Assembly: GCA_028023455.1 (NCBI GenBank)
Contig: JAQFVV010006273.1
Coordinates: 498,001 to 562,000, forward strand
Reading direction: 5' to 3'
DNA length: 64,000 bases
Source: Epiperipatus broadwayi
Taxonomy: Eukaryota; Onychophora; Udeonychophora; Euonychophora; Peripatidae
Under the pieces are notes generated by a model that saw only the letters and a program-made list of their open reading frames with translations, did no database searches and had not been told where the DNA came from. Below, in pieces: positions 36,007-47,065 of this stretch. How positions within the stretch are numbered: position 1 is the stretch's first letter; each line of letters starts with the position of its first letter. Both the position numbers and the translations under genes were made by a program.

Positions 36007-37060
36007 TATTTAACTTCTGATTGGCATCCTAATATTAAGTTTCCTATGGAAGTTGAAAATAACAAATCACTTTCTTTTCTAAATGTTTTGATTGCATGAA
36101 AATGTGATGACTCATTATTAATATCAGTTTACAGAAAATCCACACATACAAACACATATTCTAATTTTAATTCTCATCATCATCCTGTGCAAATATTTTC
36201 TGTAGCAAAAAAATCTTTTGATGAGAGCATGTAGTTTATTAGATGGAGTTCATCTCACTCAAGAGATAGAACTATCAAAAATATTCTACTTTCTAATATT
36301 AACAATAAAAATATTATATATAAGGTGTTACATTGCATTGATACTGAAAAGAAGATAAAATTGATAATTCAACTAGTTTACTTTATATTAAAGTAGTCAC
36401 TGATAAAATTTAGTAGAAGACTATCTAATTTTAACAAGAAGACTACTTTTTCCACTTGCTAAAAAAATTGTGATTTTTTCCATAATCCTAAAGAGCGAGT
36501 ACTTTTGGAGTACCAGGGGTTTATGAAATGCCATGTTCACAGTGCTTGAAAAGTTATGTAGGTCAGTTTAATAGCTGAATTAATGTCAGAAATAATGACC
36601 ATAAATATGTTTTTAATCAGAAGTTAAAGAACATCAGTTTTTACTTCACATTTTTAGAAATTGTTCACAAATCTGATTTTGATAATGCTAAAATAATTGG
36701 TAATTTGGAAAAGTATGAATTGAGAACCATCAGAGAGGCAATTAAAAAGACCAACTGATTTAAGTAGAGCTGATAAGGCACAATATATTTCAGTTTTATG
36801 GAGATCACTTATTTTATCTCTTTCTTCTAATATAAACTTGAAAACAAATTAATGGTAAAACTGAAGAAAATAGACATTTTGTTAATTCACATATTCTGAA
36901 TGCTCAACTACACATTGAATCTCATTCTTTATCTTACACTCAATCTCATTACTACTTGAGATTTAACAGGTTTGTTTTGAAAAGTTAACCTGGACAATGG
37001 TGAATGCTGGTTCTTCAAAACATTGGGTAGTAAGAAAAAATAACACATGGTTAACCTAAA
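36007..37060 (+). mobile_element. 5'-truncated Penelope-like element: RT end, GIY-YIG, 3' UTR
   Basis: It starts inside the RT domain: YLTSDWHPNIKFPMEVENN, SLSFLNVLIA and VYRKSTHTNTYSNFNSHH (36010-36180) follow the conserved 'LNS-H-NI-F', 'FLDVLV' and 'VYRKpTHT' motifs of Penelope-like RTs. The GIY-YIG endonuclease region is recognisable at about 36510-36700: MKCHVHSA-KVM-V, a decayed 'YeipC..C...YvGqt', then FLIRS and KSDFDNAKIIGNLEKYELR. TIREAI and, after a +1 shift, KRPTDLSRADKAQYISVLW close the protein near 36800. The UTR runs to about 37060. Several stops make it non-functional. Penelope-like elements often carry an inverted, truncated copy at their 5' side, which is what 35565-36003 provides. 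Confidence 0.85.
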
Positions 37061-37069
37061 AAACTATGT

Positions 37070-39515
37070 TGTTTATATATATAAATATTTTATAATAAAT
37101 GCTTTCATTTACTGTGCACTAAAAAGCCAAAAATATCTATTTATTTTAACCACAATGGAGATTTTTATAATTGAAATAAGAGTGTGGGATGTCCAGAAAT
37201 TGTTTATTATAATATATATTATTTAATATTTCAGATAACTAAAAATAGCAAACCAATCCTACTACAACTGACTGTGGTTGGAAATCAACGTTTAATGCAA
37301 AGGAACAATAACTTGTAAGGATTTAGACAAAAAAAAAAACATCACAGCAAAAAAAATAGTGGAAGTCACTATATATTTCATTCTATCAAAACAAATAAAA
37401 CTCTACTGGCTGTTTCCTTTATAATACAAATGAGTTGATATGAAAATAGTAATGTCATGAACATAATAACTAAATGATGCATAGCAATGAATCATGTCAT
37501 CTGCTGAGATAAATCATCTTTTATTCTGTTCAAATCACTTATATTGCTATCATCTAAAAAAGTCAATCAAACAAACTATCTTCTATGTAAAATAGAAAAA
37601 TAGAATAATGGAGTAAATTGTTTTTGTTATTATTTGCAAACAAATAACGTTATCCCCATAGTCTAATCATTATTCTGTAGAAATATTTTGCAAGATTAAG
37701 TTCATCCCATTTTGCAAACAATCTAGACAATAGTTTAATTTATCAAAATAGCATTGTTCCAATTTACACATTCTAAATAGTCAAATATTGGTCTAAAAAA
37801 CAACAAATTATTTAATTTGAGTATTCTCTATGGAAATCTTTCAAAGAATTCAAAACTTTTTGTCATAAAAAATTGCTTAATATTCATTCCTCTAAATACT
37901 GTACCAGTATTATATAATTCTGTCCTATATTATAATGTAAGCAATTCTCAATGCAATTTATGAATTTATACTATATTAATAAAGAAATCATAGCCTTTTC
38001 TATTATTTTAATAACCCTCTTAATAATACTTTTATAACAAACAATATTTATATATTTATAATTAAAAGCCCTAATCATATATGCATGTAAATATACGAAA
38101 TCCTTTGATTAATCTTTGCACAATAATTAAAAAGTCTAGGGTTGCTTCACTGCTCAATTTATAAAACCTAGTTTTTTAAATTTTCTTGTCTATTTAGAAA
38201 AATTATGTAATTATTAACTTATAGTAAAGGAAATTCTTATTGTAGAAAAGTATGTATAGTTAAGATTAAATATATAATACAATTATATTTTATAAATATA
38301 AAGCACTTTATTTAAAACAGTATTTCACTTGCTTAATACGTATTCAAGTGAACATATATAAAGTTAAATTTGATATAAAAATTGATCTATAAATCGTTTT
38401 CTCATCAACTCCATCATTTATCAACTGACAGCTGTATTTAAACTATAAACTTTTTATTTGCTATATCATTTGACAAGCATTCTCATTTCATTCCCATTGG
38501 GGGAATTAATTACATGTTCAGGTGTTTTAACATTTCTCTTGATTGATCACACATTAAATCACATTATTACTGATCATCTGTTTGAAATATTTACATCTAA
38601 ATGAAATCTTTATCTAAAAGCAATTCAGATATAAATTAGTTTTTTTTTATTTTAGTTGTATTAATTAAGAGTCAATTCAGATTTTCTAAAATAGTTTATG
38701 TAATAATTTCTACCAACAATTTTTGTGTCGGTCTATATAATAATGATTACAACTATAAATAAATGTGACGGGCTTGATTTTTTTACTTCCAAATGAAAAT
38801 AGTAATTATATATTTTATAATGTGTATATATATTAGTGATGAAAAATAAAAATACTACTGAGTTTGCAGTCTAATAAAAATTTAATATCTAAATAAGGAA
38901 GGCTAAAATAAATTACTGCATAGAATAAACATAACGTCTTTTTTTTCTTAATATATTTACGAATAACAAAAGAAGTAAAAGTATGCTACATTTATTTACT
39001 TTTCACTAGTTTTTAAAATGTTCATTATAAGGTTTAAACTAAAAATTTATTATTTTATAATGAATAATTAATTTCCTCAAAATCTAATAAAAATACCTTA
39101 AAATTACAAAGACTTCACTTGTTTATTTTTACATAGATAATACTAACGGTAAATTTAGTTAAGATAAGCAATTGAGTATTAATGACTATTATAATTTTAA
39201 ACAACAGAATCTGAAATTCTTGCAAAAACTAAATCAATAATATTTCACACAAATAAATTCAGTGAACACTTAAATATTGTTGTTATTTTAGTTTCTTCAG
39301 AAAGACTTTACAAGAACCAGAAAACAAAACATCCAGTCAAAATCAAACTACAATATTATTGCCAAATGAGAGTACTTCTCTTCTAAAATATAAAATGATC
39401 ACCACCTTAACAACGTTAAATTATTTAATGAATACATATTTAAATAATGTTCCATCTGTCAAGCGCATGTACCCGTGGTTTAAGCTACGTTATTATTTAT
39501 AATGAATAGATATTG
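37070..39515. other. no gene seen
   Basis: AT-rich sequence without recognisable frames, repeats or RNA features. Confidence 0.6.
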
Positions 39516-39519
39516 TAAG

Positions 39520-39524
39520 TGTAG
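39520..39524. other. target-site duplication, left copy
   Basis: TGTAG directly precedes the LTR. TGTAC (42668-42672) directly follows the other LTR, matching at four of five positions. Five-base duplications are usual for Ty3/Gypsy integrases. Confidence 0.55.
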
Positions 39525-40115
39525 TGTTGTGTTTGGTTAGGCTTGCAGGTTCGTTTCCAAACCAACAGATACAAAAATAACAACTATTCAGCAATTAATA
39601 TGAATACTTTATTAGTACAAAATGTATACACCCGTTAGTTAACAAATGAACAAATACAGTTGATATGCTTCAATGCTGAGATAGTTGTGCAGAGTAAGGA
39701 ACTCGCTTCCAGCTAATGATTAGCCTGCGTCGTGAGTTCTGGTAAGACTCTTCCAGCTATGTAGTTAGCTTGTCTCGAGTCGGCTCTAGTTCAGACATAG
39801 CAGTTTCCAGTCCATAGGTGGATTTGCCTCACTGTGTGGACGTCTCAATAATGACATGATAAATACCTTTGCTGATGGCAGAAGGTTTAATGGAGAGCAC
39901 ATTCTGTCATTCAGGTTAACAGAAGTAATTTCTCTCTGCCTTGCCTCCAAAAGGCTGACTATTTAAAGGCAGATCCCCTACCTTACTGGAAACACATGGA
40001 CTCAATGCGTGAACCCCAGTGAAGGCTTTAATTCCATTGGATGGAAACTGGGTGATAGCCAATCAGGTAAGGAATCTGCAATAGTTCACTTCTGAAGGCA
40101 GGATCAGATATGACA
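39525..40115 (-). repeat. 3' LTR of the Gypsy element (591 bp)
   Basis: On the element's strand it begins TGTCATATCTGATCC right after the polypurine tract and ends CCAAACACAACA. The same sequence recurs at 42166-42667. Inverted TGT...ACA ends, a polypurine tract and a target-site duplication (TGTAG at 39520-39524) fix the borders. This copy holds two segments, of about 52 and 30 bp, that the other LTR lacks. Both are bounded by short direct repeats (TTCCAG; AGGTT), so the other copy lost them. Confidence 0.9.
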
Positions 40116-40125
40116 TCCCTCCTCT
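40116..40125 (-). promoter_or_regulatory. polypurine tract of the Gypsy element
   Basis: AGAGGAGGGA on the minus strand abuts the TGTCA start of the 3' LTR. This is the expected primer for plus-strand DNA synthesis and independently sets the LTR border. Confidence 0.85.
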
Positions 40126-40133
40126 GGCTGAAA

Positions 40134-40550
40134 TTAGCCATGGAGGACATAGTCATTAAAATGCACTGGACGACATTTTGTCTGCTTGGTTGGTTTCTCT
40201 GATTGATTGCTGTTCCTGTCTGCATCTTCTTCTCTTGATGAACTTGTTTCTGGTTGTCTGCTGCTGTCTTGATTTTGCTGTTCATTTTCTCTACTTGAGG
40301 TACTCATCCCAGGTTGACCACTGCTTTTGTTAGCTTCTGATGTGTGTTTGAGTCTTAGCTGGTTGTGATAGTGATGATGATGACCATCTTCTGTTTGCAC
40401 AACAACAGTATAAAGACCCTTTACTTGAGTCACTATTGCTGGTATCCATTTTGTGGACCCATAGTACATACGATATAGTACTTGTGTCCCTATTAGAAGT
40501 TTTATTTTTATATCTTCTTGTTCCAGTTTGGCATCAGGTTTCAGGGTTTT
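40134..40550 (-). pseudogene. integrase C-terminal tail (Ty3/Gypsy pol)
   Basis: The minus-strand frame 40469-40134 starts MYYGSTKWIPAIVTQVKGLY and continues VVQTEDGHHHHYHNQLRLKH. This is the GPY/F-like C-terminal domain of a Gypsy integrase (KW-PG-V...G.LxY-VQ..DG...R.H.DQLR). It is followed by a charged Ser/Glu/Gln-rich linker and RPVHFNDYVLHG, the usual last motif of Mag-like pol proteins. Upstream, LKPDAKLEQEDIKIK and IGTQVLYR extend it to about 40550. The catalytic core (DD35E), RNase H and RT should lie between this and the protease at 40572, but only some tens of bases separate them. About 3 kb must therefore be deleted. Confidence 0.85.
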
Positions 40551-40571
40551 TTGTTAAAGACTTCTGATTCA

Positions 40572-41735
40572 TTAGTCTTCAACTTTGATAATGTTGTGAG
40601 CTGGTTCACTTTGAACCATTAAGTGACTGAAACAGTCATGACCTATTAAATCATTATAGTTACCTAATGCTACTACCAGTGGTAGGTATATAGTTTTGTT
40701 AGGCATAGTAATTTTTCCTGTTGTTTGACCCAACAGTTTGACTTTATTCCATTGATGGTCTGATATTGACTTACTACAAGGGTGCAGATTATATTTATTC
40801 TTTTTATTAATGCTTGTCCAAGTCTTTCTTGAAACTATAGACACTACTGACCCTGTGTCAAGTTCCATATTAACTGGTGTATCATTTATTATGACAGTGT
40901 GTATAAATCCAGACTAGTTATATCTGATATGGTTTATATGGGCAACTTGCTTATGTTTCTAATAAATGCCTTTACGGTCTTTAGGAATAGACTTGGCTGT
41001 TTGTTTTTTTAGTTTCAGACATGCTGGCTTTATATGTCTTATACGCTTGCAAAACATGTATGTTGCTTTGCGGTATGGACATTCTGTATACATTTGCTCA
41101 TTGCATCTATAACAACATCTTAGACTATTTTCTGCTGCTTTATTTGAGCTGATTGAGTGCTTGGATGACCCAGAGTTATGCTAAATTTTTTGCACTTCAT
41201 TCTTTATAAGTATTTTAATAATTTTAGCTTGACTAGCTATTGCTTCTGCTAGTCTTGCTTGAGCTACCGCTGTCTCAAAATCTAGTTCTGGAATAATTTT
41301 TCAGCCTCAAATTGTGATCGTTTATGCCACAAATAAAATGATCATGAAGTGCTTCATTCATGAAGTCTTTGAAATTGCACTTCAAGGTTAATGTACGCAT
41401 TCATGTTGCAAATTCTCTAGCTGTTTCTCCTTGTTCTTGTATGCCGAGATTAAAATGGTATCTCTGCATTATGGTCAAGGGTGTAGGAGAAAACTACTCT
41501 GTGAGAATTGTCAACACTCTATCGAAATCCAGCTCACCTGAGATTACAGCCATGATTGAGACTTGAGTATATGGTATGTTTGCAGACCTATTGTGGTCAT
41601 AAGTGTAGCTAACTTTATCTCAGGTTTTTTTATATTGTTAGCCTGTAGATAAAAAATCAAATGCTCTTTATAATTTGACCAGCTCTCAGGTTGAGCCGGA
41701 TCAAAAGATTTCATAGAGCCAATTGCTTTAGCCAT
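40572..41735 (-). pseudogene. gag-protease remnant (Ty3/Gypsy, Mag-like)
   Basis: Gag starts at 41735 (MAKAIGSMKSFDPAQPESW...), a typical Gypsy gag opening. It continues in broken frames with LTLKCNFKDFMNEALHDHF at about 41340-41400. Near 41040-41130 is the nucleocapsid: CYRC...CPYRKA, then YMFCKRIRHIKPAC. The second knuckle fits C-x2-C-x4-H-x4-C except that its first Cys is now Tyr. The protease frame 40868-40572 opens MELDTGSVVSIVSRKTW with the DTG catalytic triad and ends near LIGHDCF...HNIIKVED. Stops within gag show inactivity. Pairing of knuckles and DTG protease in one polyprotein, and tRNA-Ser-like priming, suggest the Mag clade. That assignment is from memory of the family. Confidence 0.85.
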
Positions 41736-41982
41736 CTTTTTTATTTATTTATGCTGAGTAACCACTCGTACTTGCTTTTATAGTTACGTTATTGTAACTA
41801 ACTCAACGAAGCTTTTAGACCAATAGAGTGAGCTTTTATGCTGTCTTGCGAGTAAAGCTCTCATGATTGGTTGACACTTCAAATTGACACACCTTTATGT
41901 TTATGGTCAATTTTATTCAACAATATGGTAACGTAAATTTTTTCCAAAACAAATACACCCTCGCATATTTATTTCATACATT

Positions 41983-42165
41983 CAGATCTGTCGAAACTGG
42001 CATATTTGCTAATATAATTTTCGAGCCGTGAAAGAAAATTTTCTCTGTTACTGTACCAGATCTGTTTAAACTGGCATAGTTTATTCTAATTTTTCCAGCC
42101 GTAAGGGGAAAATTTCTGTTACTGTACCAAATCTGTTATAACAGGCATGTTGACTGCACCACATC
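41983..42165 (-). repeat. tandem repeats in the Gypsy 5' leader, 70-75-bp period
   Basis: On the plus strand CAGATCTGT(cg/tt)(a)AAACTGGCATA occurs at 41983 and 42058, with a diverged CAAATCTGTTATAACAGGCAT at 42128 and a remnant CACATCTG at 42160. Between them GAGCCGT / CAGCCGT, GAAAATTT and CTGTTACTGTACC repeat. It lies between the primer-binding site and gag, a place where promoters and packaging signals can sit. The repeats' role is unknown. Confidence 0.7.
42144..42161 (-). promoter_or_regulatory. primer-binding site, tRNA-Ser-like
   Basis: On the minus strand TGGTGCAGTC starts four bases after the 5' LTR. The expected complement of a serine tRNA 3' end is TGGCGCAGTC, so one base differs in the first ten. 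Beyond that the match decays. The placement is right for a minus-strand DNA primer site. Confidence 0.65.
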
Positions 42166-42667
42166 TGTTTTGTTTGGTTAGGCTTGCAGGTTCATTTCCA
42201 AACCAACAGATACAAAAAAAACACTATTCAGCAATTAATATGTATACTTTATTAGTACAAAATGTATACACCGGTTAGTTAAACAAATGAACAAATACAG
42301 TTCATATGCTTCAATGCTGAGATAGTTGTGAGGAGTAAGGAACTCACTTCCAGCTAATGATTAGACTGCATCGTGAGTTCTGGTAAGACTCTTCCAGTCC
42401 ATAGGTGGACTTGCCTCACTGTGTGGACATCTCAATAATGATTAGATAAATACCTTTGCTGATGGCAAAAGGTTAACAGAAGTAATTGTTCTCTGCCTTG
42501 CCTCCAAAAGGCTGACTAAGGCAGATCCCCTACCTTACTGGAAATGTGTGGATTCAGTGCGTGAACCCAAGTGAAGGTTTTAATCCCATTGGATAGCAAC
42601 TGGATGCTAGCTAATCAGGTAAGGAATCTGGAATAGTCCACTTCTGAAGGCAGGGTCAGATATGACA
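42166..42667 (-). repeat. 5' LTR of the Gypsy element (502 bp)
   Basis: It shares its sequence with 39525-40115, from TGTTTTGTTTGGTTAGGC to GGTCAGATATGACA on the plus strand. Scattered substitutions and three deletions distinguish the copies, so the insertion is old. Two of the deletions lie between 5-6-bp direct repeats still present in the longer LTR. The 3-bp ends and TGTAC flank set the border. Confidence 0.9.
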
Positions 42668-42944
42668 TGTACTATTAGTAATTAAATTTTTTTAAAAAAA
42701 AAAACAACAACTATATAATTGAATAAAAACAGGTAGGCATAAAGATAAGACAACTATCAAAAACTAGTTATTTATTTAAAAAAAGATTAAGAGAAATAGC
42801 AAATAATAATAATAATAAAAGTAATCACGAATATACTATTTTAGCATAAATATGAATAATATATCAAATATACCTTTCTAAGATTCTTAAAAGTTTTAAA
42901 ATAATCAAATAAATAAATAACAAAATAATATAAAGAAGATTTGG

Positions 42945-44460
42945 ACAAAGATATCCAGCTCAGTGAAATCAAAACAGCTCTTCATAATCTTAAAAATGGA
43001 AAGGCTGCATATACTGATGAAATACTTGAAGTTTTAATATATGGTGGCATATATTAGCTTCAAAATATTATTTTTTTTAGAAACCTTAAGTTGTGCACCC
43101 AATCTTAAGGATACTTCTATTGTTCCAATTATTAAAAAATAAAGGGAATAAACCAGACTGCAGTAATTATCATAGAATATTGTTGTTATCTACTATAGAA
43201 AATGTACTTTCAAAGATTTTGTTGAATAGATTGCTTCCAATCATAGATGAATGGGTATCAGAGACTCAATGTGGATTAAGAAAATTAAGAAACAGTATAG
43301 ACATAGTTTTTCTTGAAATGCAATAGTTTTTCTTGAAATGCAAATGCAAAAAAAGCATCAGGACCAAAAGAGTAATTTATAATTGCATTTACTGATTTAG
43401 TTAAAACACCTGATTCAATTTTGAATAAGTGATATGACATGTGTGATATGACATTGTTTGAAATTAGTTGACGATCAACAAAAAATTGTTCACATTATAC
43501 ACTTTCTACATAATAGAATGAAAAGTGTTAAAACATCTGAGGCATTTGAAATGAAAATTGTGATTAAACAAGAATATGCACTTTATCCAAAATTGTTTTC
43601 AATTTTTATGACTTTGAAACAGCTTATAGATGTCTTAATAAAATCAAAATCAAAATGCCGCACAAGTGCTAGTTTTTTGCCAGTTCAAAAGATAATATAT
43701 AGAATATATTTAGTGTTTGAATGCAACATTTATATTAATCTTATAAAACCTCTAGTTCTTTATTAGCCAGTGATGGGGGAAAAAATTCAACAACTTTTAA
43801 CATGGATGATTCTCAACTTGACAGTGTGAATCAATTCAAATATCTTAGTAATTTTATAATTTAAAAAAATGAACTTATATATTCAGATACAATACAGACT
43901 CCAATGTGCTGCTACTCCTATCAGCAAGTAAAAAGATAGAGTATTTCATCACAGAAAAATACCTAATGCAACTAAGTTAACTAACTATATAAAAGTTAGT
44001 TTACCAAATTTATTATATAGGAATGATACTTAGACATCCTATATATACAGTATAAAAGTATTAAAAAAGTTTCATCTAAGGAGGTTTCATAAAGTTTTAA
44101 AAATAAAATGAAAGATCATAAAATCAATCAATTTTCTACAACTTGGAGGATATCATACCGTAGAATTTACTATTGTAAAATCACATCTTTATTGGATTGG
44201 ACATGTAAAACAAATTAACAATGCAAGACTTCCTAAAAGGGTCTTTTATAATAATCTTGAGAATGGATTTCATGGAAGAGATAGACTCCATCCAGGTTAT
44301 AAGAACTATGTCAAAGATATACTTAAAATGCAATATCCATTGGGAAAATATTATAGTGAACAGCTACAATTAGACATAATGTTGACATACTTCAAAAACA
44401 TTTCTGACTGAAGAACTTAAAAGACAGCATCATAAAATATCAAATAAACAAAAAAAATGA
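42945..44460 (+). mobile_element. RTE-like LINE fragment, RT to 3' end (second lineage)
   Basis: RT pieces start with IKTALHNLKNGKAA at about 42970-43010, the 'nGKApG' motif. LLKNKGNKPDCSNYHRILLL follows at 43120-43190, corresponding to 'yK-KGdr.dC.NYRgisLL', then LSKILLNRLLPIIDEW and SETQCGLRK. VKTSEAFEMKIVIKQEYAL at about 43530 resembles the 'F-v..GvkQG' strand. NQFKYLSNF, IKSHLYWIGHVK, ARLPKRVFY and YKNYVKDILK (43830-44330) are the C-terminal landmarks. A 20-bp tandem duplication at 43303-43342 and a 14-bp one near 43430 break the frame, besides many stops. Endonuclease sequence is missing. The frames 43093-43326 and 43458-43766 belong to it. The 3' end matches 33.5 kb. Confidence 0.8.
43303..43342. 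repeat. 20-bp perfect tandem duplication
   Basis: ATAGTTTTTCTTGAAATGCA occurs twice in a row. It lies in the LINE's RT region and shifts the reading frame by two bases, so it arose after the element stopped moving or killed it. Confidence 0.85.
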
Positions 44461-44469
44461 TTCGCATGT

Positions 44470-45105
44470 TTTATATGTGAATATATTTGTGGTTATAGTG
44501 ATTGTAAAACTCATTTATAGAGCAGTTTTTCTTTAATTTAGAGTTGACATGGACATACTCATTTTTGAGTTGCTGATATATATATTGTAATAGTCCAGGA
44601 AGCACATACAAGAGGGAAGAACATATCTAACTACAGTCGGATTTTGAGTCTTCAGGTAGGATGGTGGAGATAACATGATAAAGTACTTAACTTATGATTG
44701 CACCCACTTCCAATAGACTAGTTCAATGCTTGTTTATTAAATCTAGATGCAATTTGGGTCAGTTCATTCACACCTCACCCCTCTTGGTTCCGTTATGCTC
44801 TAGAGTTTAAACCCAGAAAGAATTTGCCTTTGACTCCCTTAACAGAGATGCACTTATGCAGACTGATAGCTACTGTGCCTCTATATGTCATAGTTAAGGA
44901 GATCTACTCACCCAAATCTGCTACAACATTATAATCCTATGGTATGTGTGTGTAATATATATTTAAGGTTATTGATTAATCAATGAATGTAGAGTTAGTT
45001 TAAATAAACTATAGAGACCAAATTGAGATTAACAAACTCAATAACATTTAATTTATATAAAAATAAAAAAATCCAAAATATTTTACAATATATATATATA
45101 TAAGA
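44470..45105. other. no gene seen; GC-richer block at 44590-44940
   Basis: About 350 bp (44590-44940) are GC-richer than their surroundings and contain CAG|GTAGGA-like donor sequence near 44655. All frames are closed and no motif is recognisable. It could be a non-coding exon or a repeat I do not recognise. Confidence 0.4.
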
Positions 45106-45110
45106 ATATG

Positions 45111-45230
45111 ATAGTGTGTGTCAATAATGAATTTCTACCAAATCAATATTTAATAAATTCATGTTTCCCTATAGTGTGTGTCAATAATGAATTTCTACCA
45201 AATCAATATTTAATAAATTCATGTTTCCCT
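45111..45230. repeat. perfect 60-bp tandem duplication
   Basis: 45111-45170 and 45171-45230 are identical at every base, in a window where other repeats are clearly diverged. It follows a TA microsatellite (about 45085-45104). The 60-residue frame across it is only a by-product, because 60 is a multiple of three. Confidence 0.95.
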
Positions 45231-45239
45231 ACCTATAAT

Positions 45240-46965
45240 CCCTGTAGTAAAAATTCATATCCAAGACACTTATTATATACAAAGCTTTAAAAAATATAAA
45301 AACAAAATTGGTTTAGCACGTATGAATTTGACTATCTAATTTAGATCTTCCTTTTGACAATATTCAGATTAGCATTGTGGTTCAAATTCAGTTGTTGGTG
45401 CTTGATCTCTTTGAGGATTCCTCCTTCAAAAATTTATATATAACCCCTATTATCATCAAATAAACCATTCAGTCCTGGAATTTAGTCATTTGCAAAGAAA
45501 TAAAAAGAATATAACCAATTGTTAATTAACACATAACAAGATAACAAATTATGTTCTGTTTTAGTGGTTGTATTTAATGTATGAGACTCAAAGATCATGC
45601 TTTTCATTCCATACTATGATGATGACGATGACAAAATGTCGAACTTCCTGAGAAAGAGAAGCATTAACCTAAATTTTATTTACAAAAAAAAAAAAAAATT
45701 CAACTGGACTTAATTAACTATTTCTCCCTCCTCTTTCTGCTTTCTCTTAAAGTGAACTATTCCAAAAATCTAAATTATAAAAATCTATGCCTCCGAATGT
45801 GATGAATAAAATAATAAAAATATATATATAAATTACAGAGATATTTACAAAATTAGAACGTGTATTAAAAATCAAACTTCATCAAATCAATTTAATTAGA
45901 GTTCATGAGTTGGTAATGTCCTTCATGTATTATAGTTCATGCTTAATTATTCATTAATGTATCCATTGCTCATTGACACTTCTGTGTTCATGCTAAAAAT
46001 AGCTCACACTGGTCATTGCTTGGACTTTATGCCGGACCACGTTTAAGCATTTCATATTGGACAAAATCTATTTTTTATCAGGCAATTTGGCAAATAAAGA
46101 TATTAAGCCTCCATGGATAGATTTCTGGTGGTCAATCCCACAACATCATACTTTAGCCTAAATGCATTGTGTATCAATCTATCACATATATAAATTCTTA
46201 AAATAATTGCTGTTTCTAACTAATGATTTTTTCATGCAAGATAAATTATTCCATTCTTTTTCTTTAATGACTGGCTATAAACATTTTTTTCATCCCTGTT
46301 CGAATAGAATTGTTGCTTTGTTTTTTGTTTTTAATAAGCTAAAACAATTTTCTAGTTTCATTAAACTAGCATGAATTTATTTCTTCATTTTTACTACCAT
46401 TATTTCTTGAAATTATAGCAGTTCTATATCAATAGTTATTTCTGGAAAAGTGAATCTTTTTAGAATAAAATGTCCATTTTAAGTATTCAAAATTCTTTTC
46501 TCTCTGAAGATACTGACTTCCTTTAGCATGTAAATAATTTCAAAAGAAAGAGTTACAGTTACACTCATATTTATCCTCCACATGGTTTCCATTGTCTTGC
46601 ATATATTAACCCTTTCATTTCCTTTTTTATTCCATAGTTATTCATTGTTGTAGCGGATTATATTAATGATAATCGATTTTAAAAAAGAAATTATACAATA
46701 GAAATATTATTTCATTCTGACATTAGGTTGCTTAGTAATCAAAACTTGACAGGTCATCATCAAGGTTAAACAATTCCAATCTACATCATTGTACTATTCG
46801 GATAGTAACTTACAAGACAATAACAAGTTTATTACTGTTTATATATATATATTTGTACTAATTTGATTTTTTGAGCATTTAAATCTTATTTATTTTCTTT
46901 AATCGAGAATTTGTTTGTTAAAAAAAAAGTTTCTCATGATTTTACACTTTCATTATTTTTATGTA
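45240..46965. other. no gene seen
   Basis: AT-rich sequence. The stretch at about 45900-46170 is slightly richer in G and C, with several TTCATG/TTCATT steps, but is not recognised. Confidence 0.6.
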
Positions 46966-46967
46966 AC

Positions 46968-47065
46968 AAAAAATACATTGGTGGTCGAAAGGTCAGCGGC
47001 AACTGCTTTGCATGCAGTTGTCCTGGGTTGGCAGGTTGCTATGATACATGAAAAAAAATACATTG
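46968..47065 (+). mobile_element. tRNA-Ala-like retroposon with 13-bp target-site duplication
   Basis: AAAAAATACATTG occurs at 46968-46980 and again, identical, at 47053-47065, bounding a 72-bp insert (46981-47052). TGGTCGAAAGG (46982-46992) fits the pol III A-box consensus at each position. CAACTGC-TTTGCAT-GCAGTTG (47000-47020) forms a stem with a 7-base loop whose central TGC sits where a tRNA-Ala anticodon would. GGTTGGCAGGT (47026-47036) starts 44 bases after the A box, the tRNA spacing, but is a poor B box. The acceptor-stem 5' half is missing, so the copy is 5'-truncated. An A-run follows the insert. This is the structure of a tRNA or SINE head reinserted by LINE machinery. Confidence 0.6.

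Noticed and set aside
45108-45290. 60-residue frame with an internal 20-residue repeat
   Set aside because: The repeat is the in-phase translation of the 60-bp DNA duplication; the frame has no other support.
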